A stretch of 64,000 bases of DNA from Porphyrobacter sp. Lineage in GTDB: Bacteria; Pseudomonadota; Alphaproteobacteria; Sphingomonadales; Sphingomonadaceae. The DNA lies in contig WGLN01000011.1 in NCBI GenBank assembly GCA_016125555.1, positions 422,960-486,959 of the forward strand, in the 5' to 3' direction. Of this stretch, positions 24,491-33,423 are shown one piece after another (the stretch's first letter is position 1; the number at the start of each line of letters is the position of its first letter). The notes beneath the pieces are model-generated. The model was given only the letters and a program-made list of their open reading frames with translations, was not told the origin of the DNA and did not search any database. The position numbers and the translations under genes are program-made.

Positions 24491-25528
24491 ATGAGCGAAC
24501 GCCTGACCATCCGCCGTCCCGACGACTGGCATCTGCATTTCCGCGACGGCGATGTGATGCGCGAGGTCGTGCCCTACACGGCGCGGCAATTCGCGCGGGC
24601 CATCGTCATGCCCAACCTCACCCCGCCGGTGACCACCGCCGCGCTCGCTGCCGCCTACCGCGAGCGCATTCTCGCCGCCGTGCCCGAGGGGGGCGTCTTC
24701 ACGCCGCTGATGACCTGCTATCTCACCGATTCGACCGACGCCGACGATCTCGCGCGGGGCGCGGCGGAGGGCGTGTTCACCGCGGCCAAGCTCTATCCCG
24801 CCAATGCGACGACCAATTCGGCGGCTGGCGTCTCCAATGTCGAAAAGATCTATCCGGTCCTCGCGCGGATGGAGGCCGAGGACATCGTGCTGTGCATCCA
24901 CGGCGAGGTGACCGACCACCATGTGGACGTGTTCGACAGGGAAAAAGAGTTCATCGACAGGCACCTGCGCCGCATTGTCGAGAGTTTTCCTAAACTGCGC
25001 GTGGTGTTCGAACACATCACCACCTCCGATGCCGTCGATTTCGTGCTGGAGGCAGGGCCGCAGGTCGGCGCGACGATCACGCCGCAGCACCTCCACATCA
25101 ACCGCAACGCGATGCTGGTGGGCGGCATCCAGCCGCACAATTACTGCCTGCCGGTCGCCAAGCGCGAGAGCCACCGGCTGGCGCTGCGCAAGGCGGCGAC
25201 CAGTGGTTCACCGAAGTTCTTTCTCGGCACCGATTCCGCCCCGCACCTCAAGAAGGACAAGGAGAGCGCCTGCGGCTGCGCCGGCATTTTCGGGGCGCCC
25301 CATGCACTCGAAAGCTACCTGACCGTGTTCGACGAGGAAGGGGCGCTCGACCGGTTCGAAGGCTTCGCCTCGCTCCACGGCCCGGCCTTCTACAAGCTGC
25401 CGGTCAACGAGGACACGGTGACGCTCGAACGCGCGGAGGTGGCGGTGCCGCCGGTGCTGGCGGTGACGGGCGAGGCGATCGTGCCGTTCCACGCGGGCAC
25501 GACGCTCGGCTGGCGCTTCGTCGGCTAG
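24491..25528 (+). CDS. pyrC: Dihydroorotase (class II)
   Basis: 345 residues, the length of E. coli-type PyrC. It cyclises carbamoyl aspartate in pyrimidine synthesis. Zinc ligands are visible: His14 and His16 in DDWHLHFRDG, the carboxylated lysine in AAKLYPANATTNS near residue 99, histidines in CIHGEV near 136 and FEHITT near 175, and the catalytic Asp in FLGTDSAPH near 248. It has an AGGGGAA-type ribosome-binding site. It is not near pyrE in this window. Confidence 0.97.
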   Translation: MSERLTIRRPDDWHLHFRDGDVMREVVPYTARQFARAIVMPNLTPPVTTAALAAAYRERILAAVPEGGVFTPLMTCYLTDSTDADDLARGAAEGVFTAAKLYPANATTNSAAGVSNVEKIYPVLARMEAEDIVLCIHGEVTDHHVDVFDREKEFIDRHLRRIVESFPKLRVVFEHITTSDAVDFVLEAGPQVGATITPQHLHINRNAMLVGGIQPHNYCLPVAKRESHRLALRKAATSGSPKFFLGTDSAPHLKKDKESACGCAGIFGAPHALESYLTVFDEEGALDRFEGFASLHGPAFYKLPVNEDTVTLERAEVAVPPVLAVTGEAIVPFHAGTTLGWRFVG

Positions 25529-26439
25529 GCGGCGGACGCCGCGCGCGCCTTGCGCCGCCGGGCGAGGAGGTCGGACACGAAAATCCCGACCGCGATCCAG
25601 ATCAGCACGAAGCTCGCGAACTTGGCCGGGGCGAGCGGCTGGTGGAACACCGTCAGCCCGAGGAAAAAGACGATGGTCGGCGCAAGATACTGGATGAAGC
25701 CGAGCGCCGAGTAGTTCATCCGCCGTGCCGCGATCGCGAACAGCAGCAGCGGCACCGCGGTGACCACCCCCGAAAAGACGATCGCGAGGCTGAGCCAGGG
25801 ATCGTGGCCGAACGCGGACCCCGCCGGACTTTCGGCATACCACAGCGCAACGCCGCTGGCGGGCAGTAGCAGGATCGCGCTCTCGATCGTGAGGCCCGGC
25901 AGCGATCCCACCGAAACCGTTTTGCGGACAAGGCCGTAAAGGCTGAAGCTGAAAGCCAGTGTGAGGCTGATCCACAGGCTGGTGATTGCCCCTGCGGCGA
26001 GCAGGGCGACCGCGCTTCCCGCCAGCGCCACCGCCACCCACTGGCGGCGAGACAGCGTCTCTCCGAGAAACAGCGTGCCCAGCAGCACGTTGACGAGCGG
26101 GTTGAGGTAATAGCCGATGCTGGTCGCGTAGACCTCGCCCGCCATGATCGCCCAGATGTAGACGAACCAGTTGACCGCGATCAGCAGTGAGCTCGCGAAC
26201 AGCGCGAGCAGCGCACGCGGGCTCTTAAGCGCGGCCAGCAGTTCCGGGAACTGGCGGCGCACGGCGACGATCGCCAGACACAGCGGCAGGGTCCAGATGA
26301 TCCGCCAACCGACGAACTCGAAGGGCGGCACCGCCTTCACCAGCAGCAGGTAGAGCGGCAGGAAACCCCAGATCACATAGGCGCCGATTGCCTGGGGGAG
26401 GCCCGAGGGGGCGGCGGAGGAGGGGTTCGGCGCGCTCAT
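25525..26439 (-). CDS. RarD-type EamA/DMT permease
   Basis: 304 residues with ten hydrophobic helices arranged as two EamA repeats. The N-terminal GAYVIWGFLPLYLLLVKAVPPFEFVGWR (split GAYVIWGFLPLYL and FEFVGWR) and NWFVYIWAIMAGEVYATSIGYYLNP region (YYLNPL near residue 108) are RarD features. Transporters of this group move unknown small solutes; the RarD name comes from a chloramphenicol-sensitivity link and does not define a substrate. The stop shares CTAG with pyrC. Confidence 0.88.
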   Translation of the reverse strand: MSAPNPSSAAPSGLPQAIGAYVIWGFLPLYLLLVKAVPPFEFVGWRIIWTLPLCLAIVAVRRQFPELLAALKSPRALLALFASSLLIAVNWFVYIWAIMAGEVYATSIGYYLNPLVNVLLGTLFLGETLSRRQWVAVALAGSAVALLAAGAITSLWISLTLAFSFSLYGLVRKTVSVGSLPGLTIESAILLLPASGVALWYAESPAGSAFGHDPWLSLAIVFSGVVTAVPLLLFAIAARRMNYSALGFIQYLAPTIVFFLGLTVFHQPLAPAKFASFVLIWIAVGIFVSDLLARRRKARAASAA

Positions 26440-26753
26440 GGAGCGCTGCCGTTAGGCGGGCCGGCGGCACGGTGCAAGCGCTCAGGCTTGCCGTGGGCGC
26501 ATGAACCGCGGCTTTCGGCAGCGCTGCCAATTCGTTCAGATTCACTGGCCTATAGATGAATGAAAGCGCCCTCGAAGCCGTTTCGAATGTGGCTCCGCGC
26601 GGGCGCTCGATCAACTTGCGGCCGTTCCCACCAAACGGTCGCCGGCGCGGGCCCTCGGGTTCGCGGGGAGCGCCTCGGGCCGTCGTGATGGCCCGGGGCG
26701 CTTTCACCTGCGCGCGAGAGCCGATCTTAACCCTCGTGAGGCAAGAGAGGGAA
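26440..26753. other. 314-base divergent intergenic region
   Basis: Lies between the starts of the RarD-type permease and a lipoprotein gene. It holds an AT-richer block (26537-26565) with TATAGA at 26551-26556 that may be a -10, but no good -35 at the right distance. A frame open from an ATG at 26556 continues into the lipoprotein gene without a stop, but its Arg/Pro/Gly-rich translation precedes a clear signal peptide and is not believed. No RNA gene is seen. Confidence 0.5.
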
Positions 26754-27455
26754 ATGCGCCGCGTCTGTGCCCTGATTGTTTTCCTGCCGCTGGCGGCTTG
26801 CTCGGCCGCCCCTGCTGTGCCTGATGATGCCGAGGTGCTGGCGCGCGACCCGGTCTTGGCGCGTGCGCTGCACGATCCGCTGATGAGCGATCCCGACCTC
26901 GCGCTGCGCAACCAGGCCAATGCGCTGCTGGGCTTTGCTGGCGAGGCCGCGTTGCCGGTTTTTCCCGCGACGCCCGAAGAGGCCGAGGCGGCGCGCGAGG
27001 CGGGGCGGCTCGAGTTGCTGGAGGGCGGGGCGATCCTTCCGCTGCCGGCGATTGTGGCGGGGCAGGGGCCGCTGCCGCCGCCCGGTGCCGATGCGGCGGC
27101 GCTCGTCGCTGCGCTCGGCGCCCCCCAACGCTGCGCGACGCTGATCGACGAGGGTTTCGGCTGGGCCGCCGATCTGCCGCCGGCCGCCGCGATCATGCCG
27201 CACGGCATGGTGGTGCAGGCGGGCGGGGCGCGCCGCGCACCCTGCGATGTGAGGATCGTGCGCTACCGCACCGCCGCCGCGCCCGAGGACGTGCTGCAAT
27301 ATCACGCCACCCGCGCCGGGCGCGCAGGGCTGCTGCCCTCGCGCTTTGCAGAAGGGATAGCGGCAAGCGGCGCGGATGGCAGGCTGCTGGTGGTCGCGGC
27401 GCGGCGCGGGCCGAGCGGACTGACCGCGGTCGACCTCCTCTACCGCGCGTCCTAG
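26754..27455 (+). CDS. Putative lipoprotein of unknown function
   Basis: 233 residues from the ATG at 26754, which has a GAGAGGGAA ribosome-binding site and yields a classic lipoprotein signal (VCALIVFLPLAACSAAP, lipidated Cys16). The mature part is Ala/Pro-rich, with two later cysteines (near QRCATL and APCDVR) and a C-terminal beta-rich stretch. No domain is recognised. It should sit in the inner or outer membrane facing the periplasm. The stop shares CTAG with astD. Confidence 0.8.
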   Translation: MRRVCALIVFLPLAACSAAPAVPDDAEVLARDPVLARALHDPLMSDPDLALRNQANALLGFAGEAALPVFPATPEEAEAAREAGRLELLEGGAILPLPAIVAGQGPLPPPGADAAALVAALGAPQRCATLIDEGFGWAADLPPAAAIMPHGMVVQAGGARRAPCDVRIVRYRTAAAPEDVLQYHATRAGRAGLLPSRFAEGIAASGADGRLLVVAARRGPSGLTAVDLLYRAS

Positions 27456-28864
27456 GGCCTGAGGCCCACACCGAGGGTCGCGCGCGGCTGGTCCAGCTCG
27501 GTGCTGGCGACCGGGTAGGCGCAGGTATCGGCGGCGTAATAGGCGGCCGGACGGTGGTTGCCCGACAGGCCGATGCCGCCGAACGGCGCCTTCGAAGAGG
27601 CGCCGGTGGTGGGGGAGTTCCAGTTGATGATCCCGGTTCGGACATTGGCCCAGAAGCGCCCGTAATCCTCGGGCGTTCCTCCGATCAGCGAGGCGGCAAG
27701 GCCGAAGCGGGTGTTGTTCGCCTCGGAGATGCCCGCGTCCAGATCGGGGACGCGGATCACCTGCAGCACCGGTCCGAACAGCTCGATGTCGGGTCGGTCC
27801 GTGATGTCGGTCACGTCGATGATGCCCGGCGTGAGGAAGGGCAGGTCGGGCACGGTGCGGCGCATGTGCAGCAGCGGCCGTCCGCCGGCGGTGATCAGCG
27901 TGAGAAAGCTTTCCGAGAGGCGGTCGGCGGTGTCGTTGTCGATGACCGGCCCCATGAAGGGCTGCGGCTCGCCGAGCGGATCGCCGGCCATCAGCTTGCG
28001 GGTCAAGGGGATCAACGCCGCCATGAGGTCATCGTAAACCGAATCCTTGACGATCAGCCGCCGCGCGCAGGTGCAGCGCTGTCCGGCGGTCGCGAAGGCG
28101 CTCTGCACGACCAGCGCGGCGGCATCGTCGATCTTCGGCGTGTCGATCACCACGACCGGGTTGTTGCCGCCCATCTCGAGCGCGACGATCTTGCCCGGAT
28201 TGGCGGCGAGCTTGCGGTTGATGGCGATCCCCGTGTCGGCCGAGCCGGTGAACAGCACACCGTCGACCCCGGGGTGGGCGACCAGCGCCTTGCCTTCCTC
28301 CGGCCCGCCGACGAGGAGCTGGATCACCTCCTCCGGCACGCCGGCGCGGTGAAAGCAGGCGACCAGCGCCTCGCCCGCCGCGGGGGCCTTTTCCGATGGC
28401 TTGAATATCACCGCATTGCCCGCGATGAGGGCCGGCACGATGTGCCCGTTCGGCAGGTGCGTGGGAAAGTTGAACGGGCCGAGCACCACCATCACCCCAT
28501 GCGGCTTGTGCCGCACCGCGGCGCTGGCGTTGAGCCCGGCATCGAACTTCTTCTTGCCGGTCCGCTCGGCATAGGCCTGCACCGAGATGTCGACCTTGCC
28601 GACCACCGCATCGACTTCCTTGCGGGCTTCCCACAGCGGCTTGCCGACCTCGCGTGCGATCAGCTCGGCGAGCGGTTCGGTCTCGCGGCGCACCTCGTTG
28701 GCGACCGCACGCAGAGTCTCGATGCGGGTGGTGAGCGGGAGCGCCGCCCACGGGCTCCAAGCGCGGCGCGCGGTGGCAACCGCGGCATCGACATCGCCGC
28801 GCGCGCCGCGCCAGATTTCCTCGCCGCTCGCCGGCTCGTAGGACACGAGCATGTTGTCGGTCAC
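27452..28864 (-). CDS. astD: Succinylglutamate-semialdehyde dehydrogenase
   Basis: 470-residue NAD-dependent aldehyde dehydrogenase. It oxidises N-succinylglutamate semialdehyde in the AST arginine-degradation pathway. Motifs: LGPFNFPTHLPNGH near residue 127, ALEMGGNNP with the general-base Glu near 245, GQRCTCARR with the catalytic Cys near 280, and the AstD-specific end region INWNSPTTGASSKAPFGGIG and NHRPAAYYAADTCAYPVAS. The GTG start at 28864 has an excellent AAAGGAGG site 5 bases upstream. No other ast genes are in the window, so the pathway must be encoded elsewhere or be partial. Confidence 0.93.
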   Translation of the reverse strand: MTDNMLVSYEPASGEEIWRGARGDVDAAVATARRAWSPWAALPLTTRIETLRAVANEVRRETEPLAELIAREVGKPLWEARKEVDAVVGKVDISVQAYAERTGKKKFDAGLNASAAVRHKPHGVMVVLGPFNFPTHLPNGHIVPALIAGNAVIFKPSEKAPAAGEALVACFHRAGVPEEVIQLLVGGPEEGKALVAHPGVDGVLFTGSADTGIAINRKLAANPGKIVALEMGGNNPVVVIDTPKIDDAAALVVQSAFATAGQRCTCARRLIVKDSVYDDLMAALIPLTRKLMAGDPLGEPQPFMGPVIDNDTADRLSESFLTLITAGGRPLLHMRRTVPDLPFLTPGIIDVTDITDRPDIELFGPVLQVIRVPDLDAGISEANNTRFGLAASLIGGTPEDYGRFWANVRTGIINWNSPTTGASSKAPFGGIGLSGNHRPAAYYAADTCAYPVASTELDQPRATLGVGLRP

Positions 28865-28972
28865 TGCGCCTCCTTTGCCCCGCCGCTTGCCCGGGCAGCC
28901 TCACGCGCGGGAGGTAATGGGCTGAAAGGTGAAAAGATAGGGTGAACGCCGATTACGGCACAAGCCGCGGGA

Positions 28973-30379
28973 TCAATCCTCCGCTGCATGGCCGGCAGGG
29001 GTGGGCGGCGGCCCGTGCGCTGCGCCCATGCGCCTGAGCCCTGCGACCTTGGCGTGCAGCGGCTCCCAGTCATCGCGTTCGTCGATCGCCGCCCAGATCG
29101 CCTCGACCTCGTCGATGAGCAGCGACTGGGGCGCGTCGTCCGTCCAGTAGGGGTGCGTATCCTCGATGGCGGTATAGCTGCGCAGCGCTTCGGGCAGCCC
29201 GCGCCCTCCCCGGTGGGCGAAGAAGAACGCGTCGGGCGCGGCGTTTCCGGCGCGCATCTGCGCCTCGCATCCGGCGACCAGTTGGGTGTCGGCTTCCAGC
29301 CCCTGCGATTGCACGCCCAATCGCCAGCACCAGCGCCGTGCGACATTCTCCATGTAAAGCGGCCCGAAGCGTTCGAGCGCGGCGATCAGCGGGGCGCTGT
29401 CGGCGAGCAGGCGCAGCGCGACCGCGAACTGGCCGCAGTTCCAGTGCAAGGCCTCGGGCTGGCGACCGAAGGCGTAGAGGCCCGCATGGTCGAAATAGGC
29501 GGCGGTGAAGCCCGGCTCCCATGCCGGCAGCCAGCGCCAGGGGCCATAGTCGAAGCTTTCGCCGGTGATGTTCATGTTGTCGGTGTTGAGCACCCCGTGG
29601 ACGAAGCCTGCGACCATGTAGCTGGCGGCCAGATCGGCCATGCGCTCGACCACCTGGTGCATCAACCGGACCGCAGGTTCGTCGCGTCCCGGCGCATCGG
29701 CGGGCGGGGGCGGGCCGGGGAAATGTTCGAGGCAGTAGTCGACCAGCGCGGCCATTTCGTCGGCCTGCTCGAGCGCCAGCAGGCGCTGGAAGGTGCCGAT
29801 GCGGATATGCGAATGCGACAGGCGCACCAGCACGGCGGAGCGGGTCGGCGAAGGTTCGTCGCTGCGCCACAATTGCTCGCCGGTCTCGATCACGCTGAAG
29901 GTCTTCGAGGTGTCGACCCCCAGCGCCTCGAGCATCTCGGTGGCGAGGACCTCGCGCACCGCGCCCTTGAGCGTGAGCCGTCCGTCGCCCGAGCGGCTGT
30001 AGGGGGTCTGGCCCGAACCCTTGGTGCCGAGGTCGAGCAACCGTCCCTCGGCATCGCGCAGCTGCGCGAACAGGAACCCCCGCCCGTCGCCGATCTCGGG
30101 ATTGTACACGCGGAATTGGTGGCCGTGATAGGCGAGCGCCAGAGGGCGGGGCAGGTTGCCAGGAAGCGGTGCGAAGCGTCCGAAGTGCTCGGCCCATTGG
30201 GTATCGTCGAGCCCCGCCAGCCCGACACTCGCCGCGGCGCGGTCGTTGCGGAAGCGGATGCGGGTTTCGGGGAAGTCCGCGGCCTCCACCGGACGCGCCA
30301 GCCACTCGGCGATGGCGAGGATCGCCGGGTCGGGCCGATAGACGGCCGATGATGTCGGGTGTTGCACAGCATCGCTCAT
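28973..30379 (-). CDS. selO: SelO/YdiU protein adenylyltransferase (pseudokinase family)
   Basis: 468 residues. SelO transfers AMP from ATP to Ser/Thr/Tyr of target proteins and is linked to redox stress. The nucleotide-binding stretch GTKGSGQTPYSR (118-129) is intact, and the active-site residues are present as Asp267 and Asn268 in NTDNMNITG and Asp277 in FDYGP. The C-terminus stops soon after the core; the Cys/Ser/Sec-containing tail motif of the longer homologues (about 480-490 residues) is absent. I chose the ATG at 30379 because upstream residues are not SelO-like. Confidence 0.93.
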   Translation of the reverse strand: MSDAVQHPTSSAVYRPDPAILAIAEWLARPVEAADFPETRIRFRNDRAAASVGLAGLDDTQWAEHFGRFAPLPGNLPRPLALAYHGHQFRVYNPEIGDGRGFLFAQLRDAEGRLLDLGTKGSGQTPYSRSGDGRLTLKGAVREVLATEMLEALGVDTSKTFSVIETGEQLWRSDEPSPTRSAVLVRLSHSHIRIGTFQRLLALEQADEMAALVDYCLEHFPGPPPPADAPGRDEPAVRLMHQVVERMADLAASYMVAGFVHGVLNTDNMNITGESFDYGPWRWLPAWEPGFTAAYFDHAGLYAFGRQPEALHWNCGQFAVALRLLADSAPLIAALERFGPLYMENVARRWCWRLGVQSQGLEADTQLVAGCEAQMRAGNAAPDAFFFAHRGGRGLPEALRSYTAIEDTHPYWTDDAPQSLLIDEVEAIWAAIDERDDWEPLHAKVAGLRRMGAAHGPPPTPAGHAAED

Positions 30380-30469
30380 CCCGCGATAGTGCGGGCAAGC
30401 GCGCCGCGAGGCAAGCCGCCCGGGCGCGGCCGGCCGGGCGCCGATCGTATCGAGGGAACATCGCCGTTC

Positions 30470-31336
30470 ATGGCTGCACAATACGAAGATCGCTACTGGA
30501 CCAGCAGCGACGGGCTCACCCTGCACTACCGCAACTATCCCGGCCCCGAGGGCGGGAAGAAGCTGCCGGTGCTGTGCCTGCACGGCCTCACCCGCAATGC
30601 CCGCGACTTTGCAGGGCTCGCCGAGGATCTTTCCGCAACGCGGCGGGTGATCGTCGCCGAGATGCGGGGCCGGGGCCTCAGCGCCTATGCACCCAATTCG
30701 GAGACCTATTCACCTGCGACCTACGTGGCGGACGTCGAAAAGCTGCTCGAGGAGGAGGGGATCGACCGCTTCTGTGCGATCGGCACCTCGATGGGCGGGC
30801 TGATGACGATGCTGATGGCGCAAGCGAGGCCCGGGCGCATGGCGGCGGTGGTGATGAACGACATCGGCCCCGAGGTCGAACCGGTGGGGCTCGGGCGCAT
30901 CTCGGCCTATGTCGGACAGGGGCGCAGCTACCCCACCTGGGTTCATGCCGCGCGCGGGCTGGAGGCGGTGCATGCCCCGGCCTTTCCCGACTACGATCTC
31001 GACCAATGGCTCGAAATGGCCAAGCGGACGATGGTGGTGAGCCAGAACGGCCGCATCACCTTCGACTACGACATGGCCATCGCCGAGCCTTTCGGCAAAC
31101 CCGGCAACGCCGCGCCGCCCAACCTGTGGCTCGCCTTCGAGGCGCTCGCGGGGGTGCCGATGCTGCTGGTGCGTGGCGAATTGTCGGACCTGCTCACCGC
31201 CGAGACGGTCAAGCGCATGGGGGTCAGGAACCCGGCGATGCGGACCGTCACCGTGCCGCGGGTCGGCCATGCCCCGACGCTCGACGAGCCCGAGGTGCGC
31301 GCCGCGATCCACGCCCTGCTGGACGGCGTCGAATGA
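30470..31336 (+). CDS. Alpha/beta-fold hydrolase
   Basis: 288 residues. The fold signature is clear: oxyanion loop LCLHGLTRN near residue 38, nucleophile elbow GTSMGG with Ser107, and a terminal histidine in RVGHAPTLDEP near 265. It resembles small-molecule hydrolases of the 2-hydroxymuconate semialdehyde hydrolase/BioH type, but no substrate can be named. The ATG at 30470 is divergent from selO (90 bases between starts). Its end overlaps the glycosyltransferase start as ATGA. Confidence 0.87.
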   Translation: MAAQYEDRYWTSSDGLTLHYRNYPGPEGGKKLPVLCLHGLTRNARDFAGLAEDLSATRRVIVAEMRGRGLSAYAPNSETYSPATYVADVEKLLEEEGIDRFCAIGTSMGGLMTMLMAQARPGRMAAVVMNDIGPEVEPVGLGRISAYVGQGRSYPTWVHAARGLEAVHAPAFPDYDLDQWLEMAKRTMVVSQNGRITFDYDMAIAEPFGKPGNAAPPNLWLAFEALAGVPMLLVRGELSDLLTAETVKRMGVRNPAMRTVTVPRVGHAPTLDEPEVRAAIHALLDGVE

Positions 31337-32475
31337 ACGAGCGCAGCGGCGCGGCGCTGAAAGTGCTGCACTGCCACTCGACCTTTTCCGCGGGGGGGAA
31401 GGAGGTGCGCAGCGTGCGCCTGATGAACGCCTTCGGGGCCGCGATGGAGCACACCGTGGTCTCCGCCGAGCCGGATGCCATGGCTGCGCGCGCGCTGATC
31501 GACCCGGCGGTGAAGGTGCGCTTTCCCGGGGATTTCCCCGCGCTCAAGGGCCTGCCCACGCCGGGGCGGCTGGCGGCGCTGGCCGAGGCGCTGAAGTCCT
31601 ATGACCTGATCTGCACCTATAACTGGGGCGCGATGGATGCGGCGATGGCGCACACCGTCTTCGCCAGGAGCTTCTCCCTGCCGCCGCTCGTTCACCACGA
31701 GGACGGCTTCAACGCGGACGAGGCGCACGGCCTCAAGACCCGGCGAAACCTCTATCGCCGCGCGGCGCTGAAAGGCGCGGCGCGGGTAATCGTGCCCTCG
31801 ACCGGGCTGGAGGCGATCGCCACCGGCCCCTGGGCGCAGCCGCCCGACAAGGTGCTGCGCATCCCCAACGGCATCGACACTGCCGCCTTCGCCGCCCCGC
31901 CGCGGCCGGGCGCGCTGCGGCTGATCAAGCGCAAGGGCGAACGCTGGATCGGCACGCTCGCGGGCCTACGGCCGGTCAAGAACCTGCCGATGCTGGTCGC
32001 GGCGATGGCGGGGCTGCCCGAGGCATGGCACCTCGTGATCTGCGGCGAGGGTCCCGAGCGCGACGCGATCGCCGCCGCTGCCGAGTGGCTCGAGGTGAGC
32101 CACCGCGTTCACCTGCCCGGCGCCGTCGCCGATCCGGCCCGGATCATCGGCCTGTTCGACATTTTCGCGCTGTCCTCGGCATCCGAACAGTTCCCGCTTT
32201 CGGTGGTCGAGGCGATGGCTGCCGGGCTGCCCGTCGCCGCCCCCGACGTGGGCGACGTCCGGCAGATGGTGTCCGAGCCAAACCGCGCCTTCATCTGCGT
32301 GCCCGGCGATGCCGCGGCGCTGGGCACAATGCTCGCCGAACTGGCAGGCGATGCGGACCTGCGCAGGCGGCTCGGCACGGCCAACCGCGAGCGCGCGCGG
32401 CAGCATTTCGACGCGGCGCAGATGGTCGCGGCCTATCGCGACGCCTATGCCGCCGCGCTCGGGCGGGCGTTCTGA
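31333..32475 (+). CDS. GT4-family glycosyltransferase
   Basis: 380 residues with two Rossmann-like halves. The N-terminal half starts VLHCHSTFSAGGKEVRSVRL (the glycine-rich acceptor loop), and the donor half carries TLAGLRPVKNLP, ICGEGPERDAI, and the GT4 E-x7-E motif in SSASEQFPLSVVEAMAAG near residue 292. It probably transfers a sugar from a nucleotide donor to a lipid or polysaccharide acceptor at the membrane; the specificity is unknown. It is translationally coupled to the preceding hydrolase (ATGA). No polysaccharide cluster lies around it. Confidence 0.9.
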   Translation: MNERSGAALKVLHCHSTFSAGGKEVRSVRLMNAFGAAMEHTVVSAEPDAMAARALIDPAVKVRFPGDFPALKGLPTPGRLAALAEALKSYDLICTYNWGAMDAAMAHTVFARSFSLPPLVHHEDGFNADEAHGLKTRRNLYRRAALKGAARVIVPSTGLEAIATGPWAQPPDKVLRIPNGIDTAAFAAPPRPGALRLIKRKGERWIGTLAGLRPVKNLPMLVAAMAGLPEAWHLVICGEGPERDAIAAAAEWLEVSHRVHLPGAVADPARIIGLFDIFALSSASEQFPLSVVEAMAAGLPVAAPDVGDVRQMVSEPNRAFICVPGDAAALGTMLAELAGDADLRRRLGTANRERARQHFDAAQMVAAYRDAYAAALGRAF

Positions 32476-32532
32476 GCGGGCGCGCTTCATCGGGCGTTCA
32501 ATCGCGCCTCCGCACAAGCCTCCCGCGTCCCA

Positions 32533-32561
32533 TTGCGGAAGGCGGCGCACCTGCCTAAAGA
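32533..32561 (+). promoter_or_regulatory. Candidate promoter for the YfgM-like protein and bamB
   Basis: TTGCGG (32533-32538), a 17-base spacer, and TAAAGA (32556-32561), in the 145-base gap before the YfgM-like gene. Spacing is ideal; both hexamers are near but not at consensus. This would give a leader of about 50 bases. Confidence 0.5.
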
Positions 32562-32620
32562 GCGCGGCAACCCGCCTGCGCCCTGCAGGCCTTATTCGTT
32601 GCAAGGGACTCGAGAGCCGA

Positions 32621-33400
32621 ATGGCGCGCATTCCGACCACTCCGTCCGCCACTCCCGCCGCTCCGGCCGAGGACGAGATCCTGATCCGCGAGATCGACGA
32701 GGCGGTGCGCCAGGATGATGCGCTGCGTTTCCTGCGCAATCACGGCGGGAAGGTGCTCGCCGCGTTCATCGTGCTGATCGCGGGTCTGGGCGGCTGGATG
32801 CTGTGGCACAATCACCAGGAAAGCGGGCTCGAGAAGCAGTCCGAAACGCTCGTCACGGCGCTCGACCAGGCCGCGCAGAGCGACCTCAAGTCGGCGAGTG
32901 CGACCGTCGCTCCGCTGACGGACGATGCCTCGCCCGGCGCGCGCACCGCGGCGCGGATGCTGCAGGCCGCCGCCGCACTCGAGCAGGGCGAGAGCGACAA
33001 GGCGAGCGGGCTCTATCGCGAGGTGGCCGAGGATGCCGAAGCACCGCCCGCGCTGCGCGATCTCGCCCGCATCCGGGACGTCGCGGTGCGCTACGACACG
33101 ATGAAGCCCGCCGATGTGATTGCCCGGCTCGGCCCGCTCGCGAAGCCCGACAGCCCGTGGTTCGGCAGCGCGGGCGAACTGGTCGCGATGGCGCACCTCG
33201 AAGCGGGCGACAAGCCCGCGGCGGGCAAGCTCTTCGCGGCCATCGCCAAGGACGAGGACCAGCCCGAGGCCCTGCGTTCGCGCGCGCGCCAGATGGCCGG
33301 TCTGCTCGGTGTCGATGCGATCGTCGATGTCGACAAGCTGCTCGAATCCGAGGGCGTTCGCACCCCCGGGGGGAGCGGCGGCGCTGGCGGCGCCCGGTAA
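32621..33400 (+). CDS. YfgM-like TPR membrane protein
   Basis: 259 residues. A short cytoplasmic N-terminus rich in Pro/Ala is followed by IREIDEAVRQDDALRFLRNHGG and one transmembrane helix (about 46-64). The periplasmic part is made of helical pairs typical of the TPR_21/YfgM family and ends in a Gly-rich tail. YfgM interacts with the SecYEG/PpiD translocon and envelope chaperones in E. coli. Position directly before bamB, 23 bases apart, is the standard order and supports the assignment. Confidence 0.88.
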   Translation: MARIPTTPSATPAAPAEDEILIREIDEAVRQDDALRFLRNHGGKVLAAFIVLIAGLGGWMLWHNHQESGLEKQSETLVTALDQAAQSDLKSASATVAPLTDDASPGARTAARMLQAAAALEQGESDKASGLYREVAEDAEAPPALRDLARIRDVAVRYDTMKPADVIARLGPLAKPDSPWFGSAGELVAMAHLEAGDKPAAGKLFAAIAKDEDQPEALRSRARQMAGLLGVDAIVDVDKLLESEGVRTPGGSGGAGGAR

Positions 33401-33423
33401 GGAACAGGTTTGAACGGACGGAC

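Noticed and set aside
26556..26753. 66-residue N-terminal extension of the lipoprotein
   Set aside because: It precedes a clear lipoprotein signal peptide that must be N-terminal, and the start at 26754 has a good ribosome-binding site.
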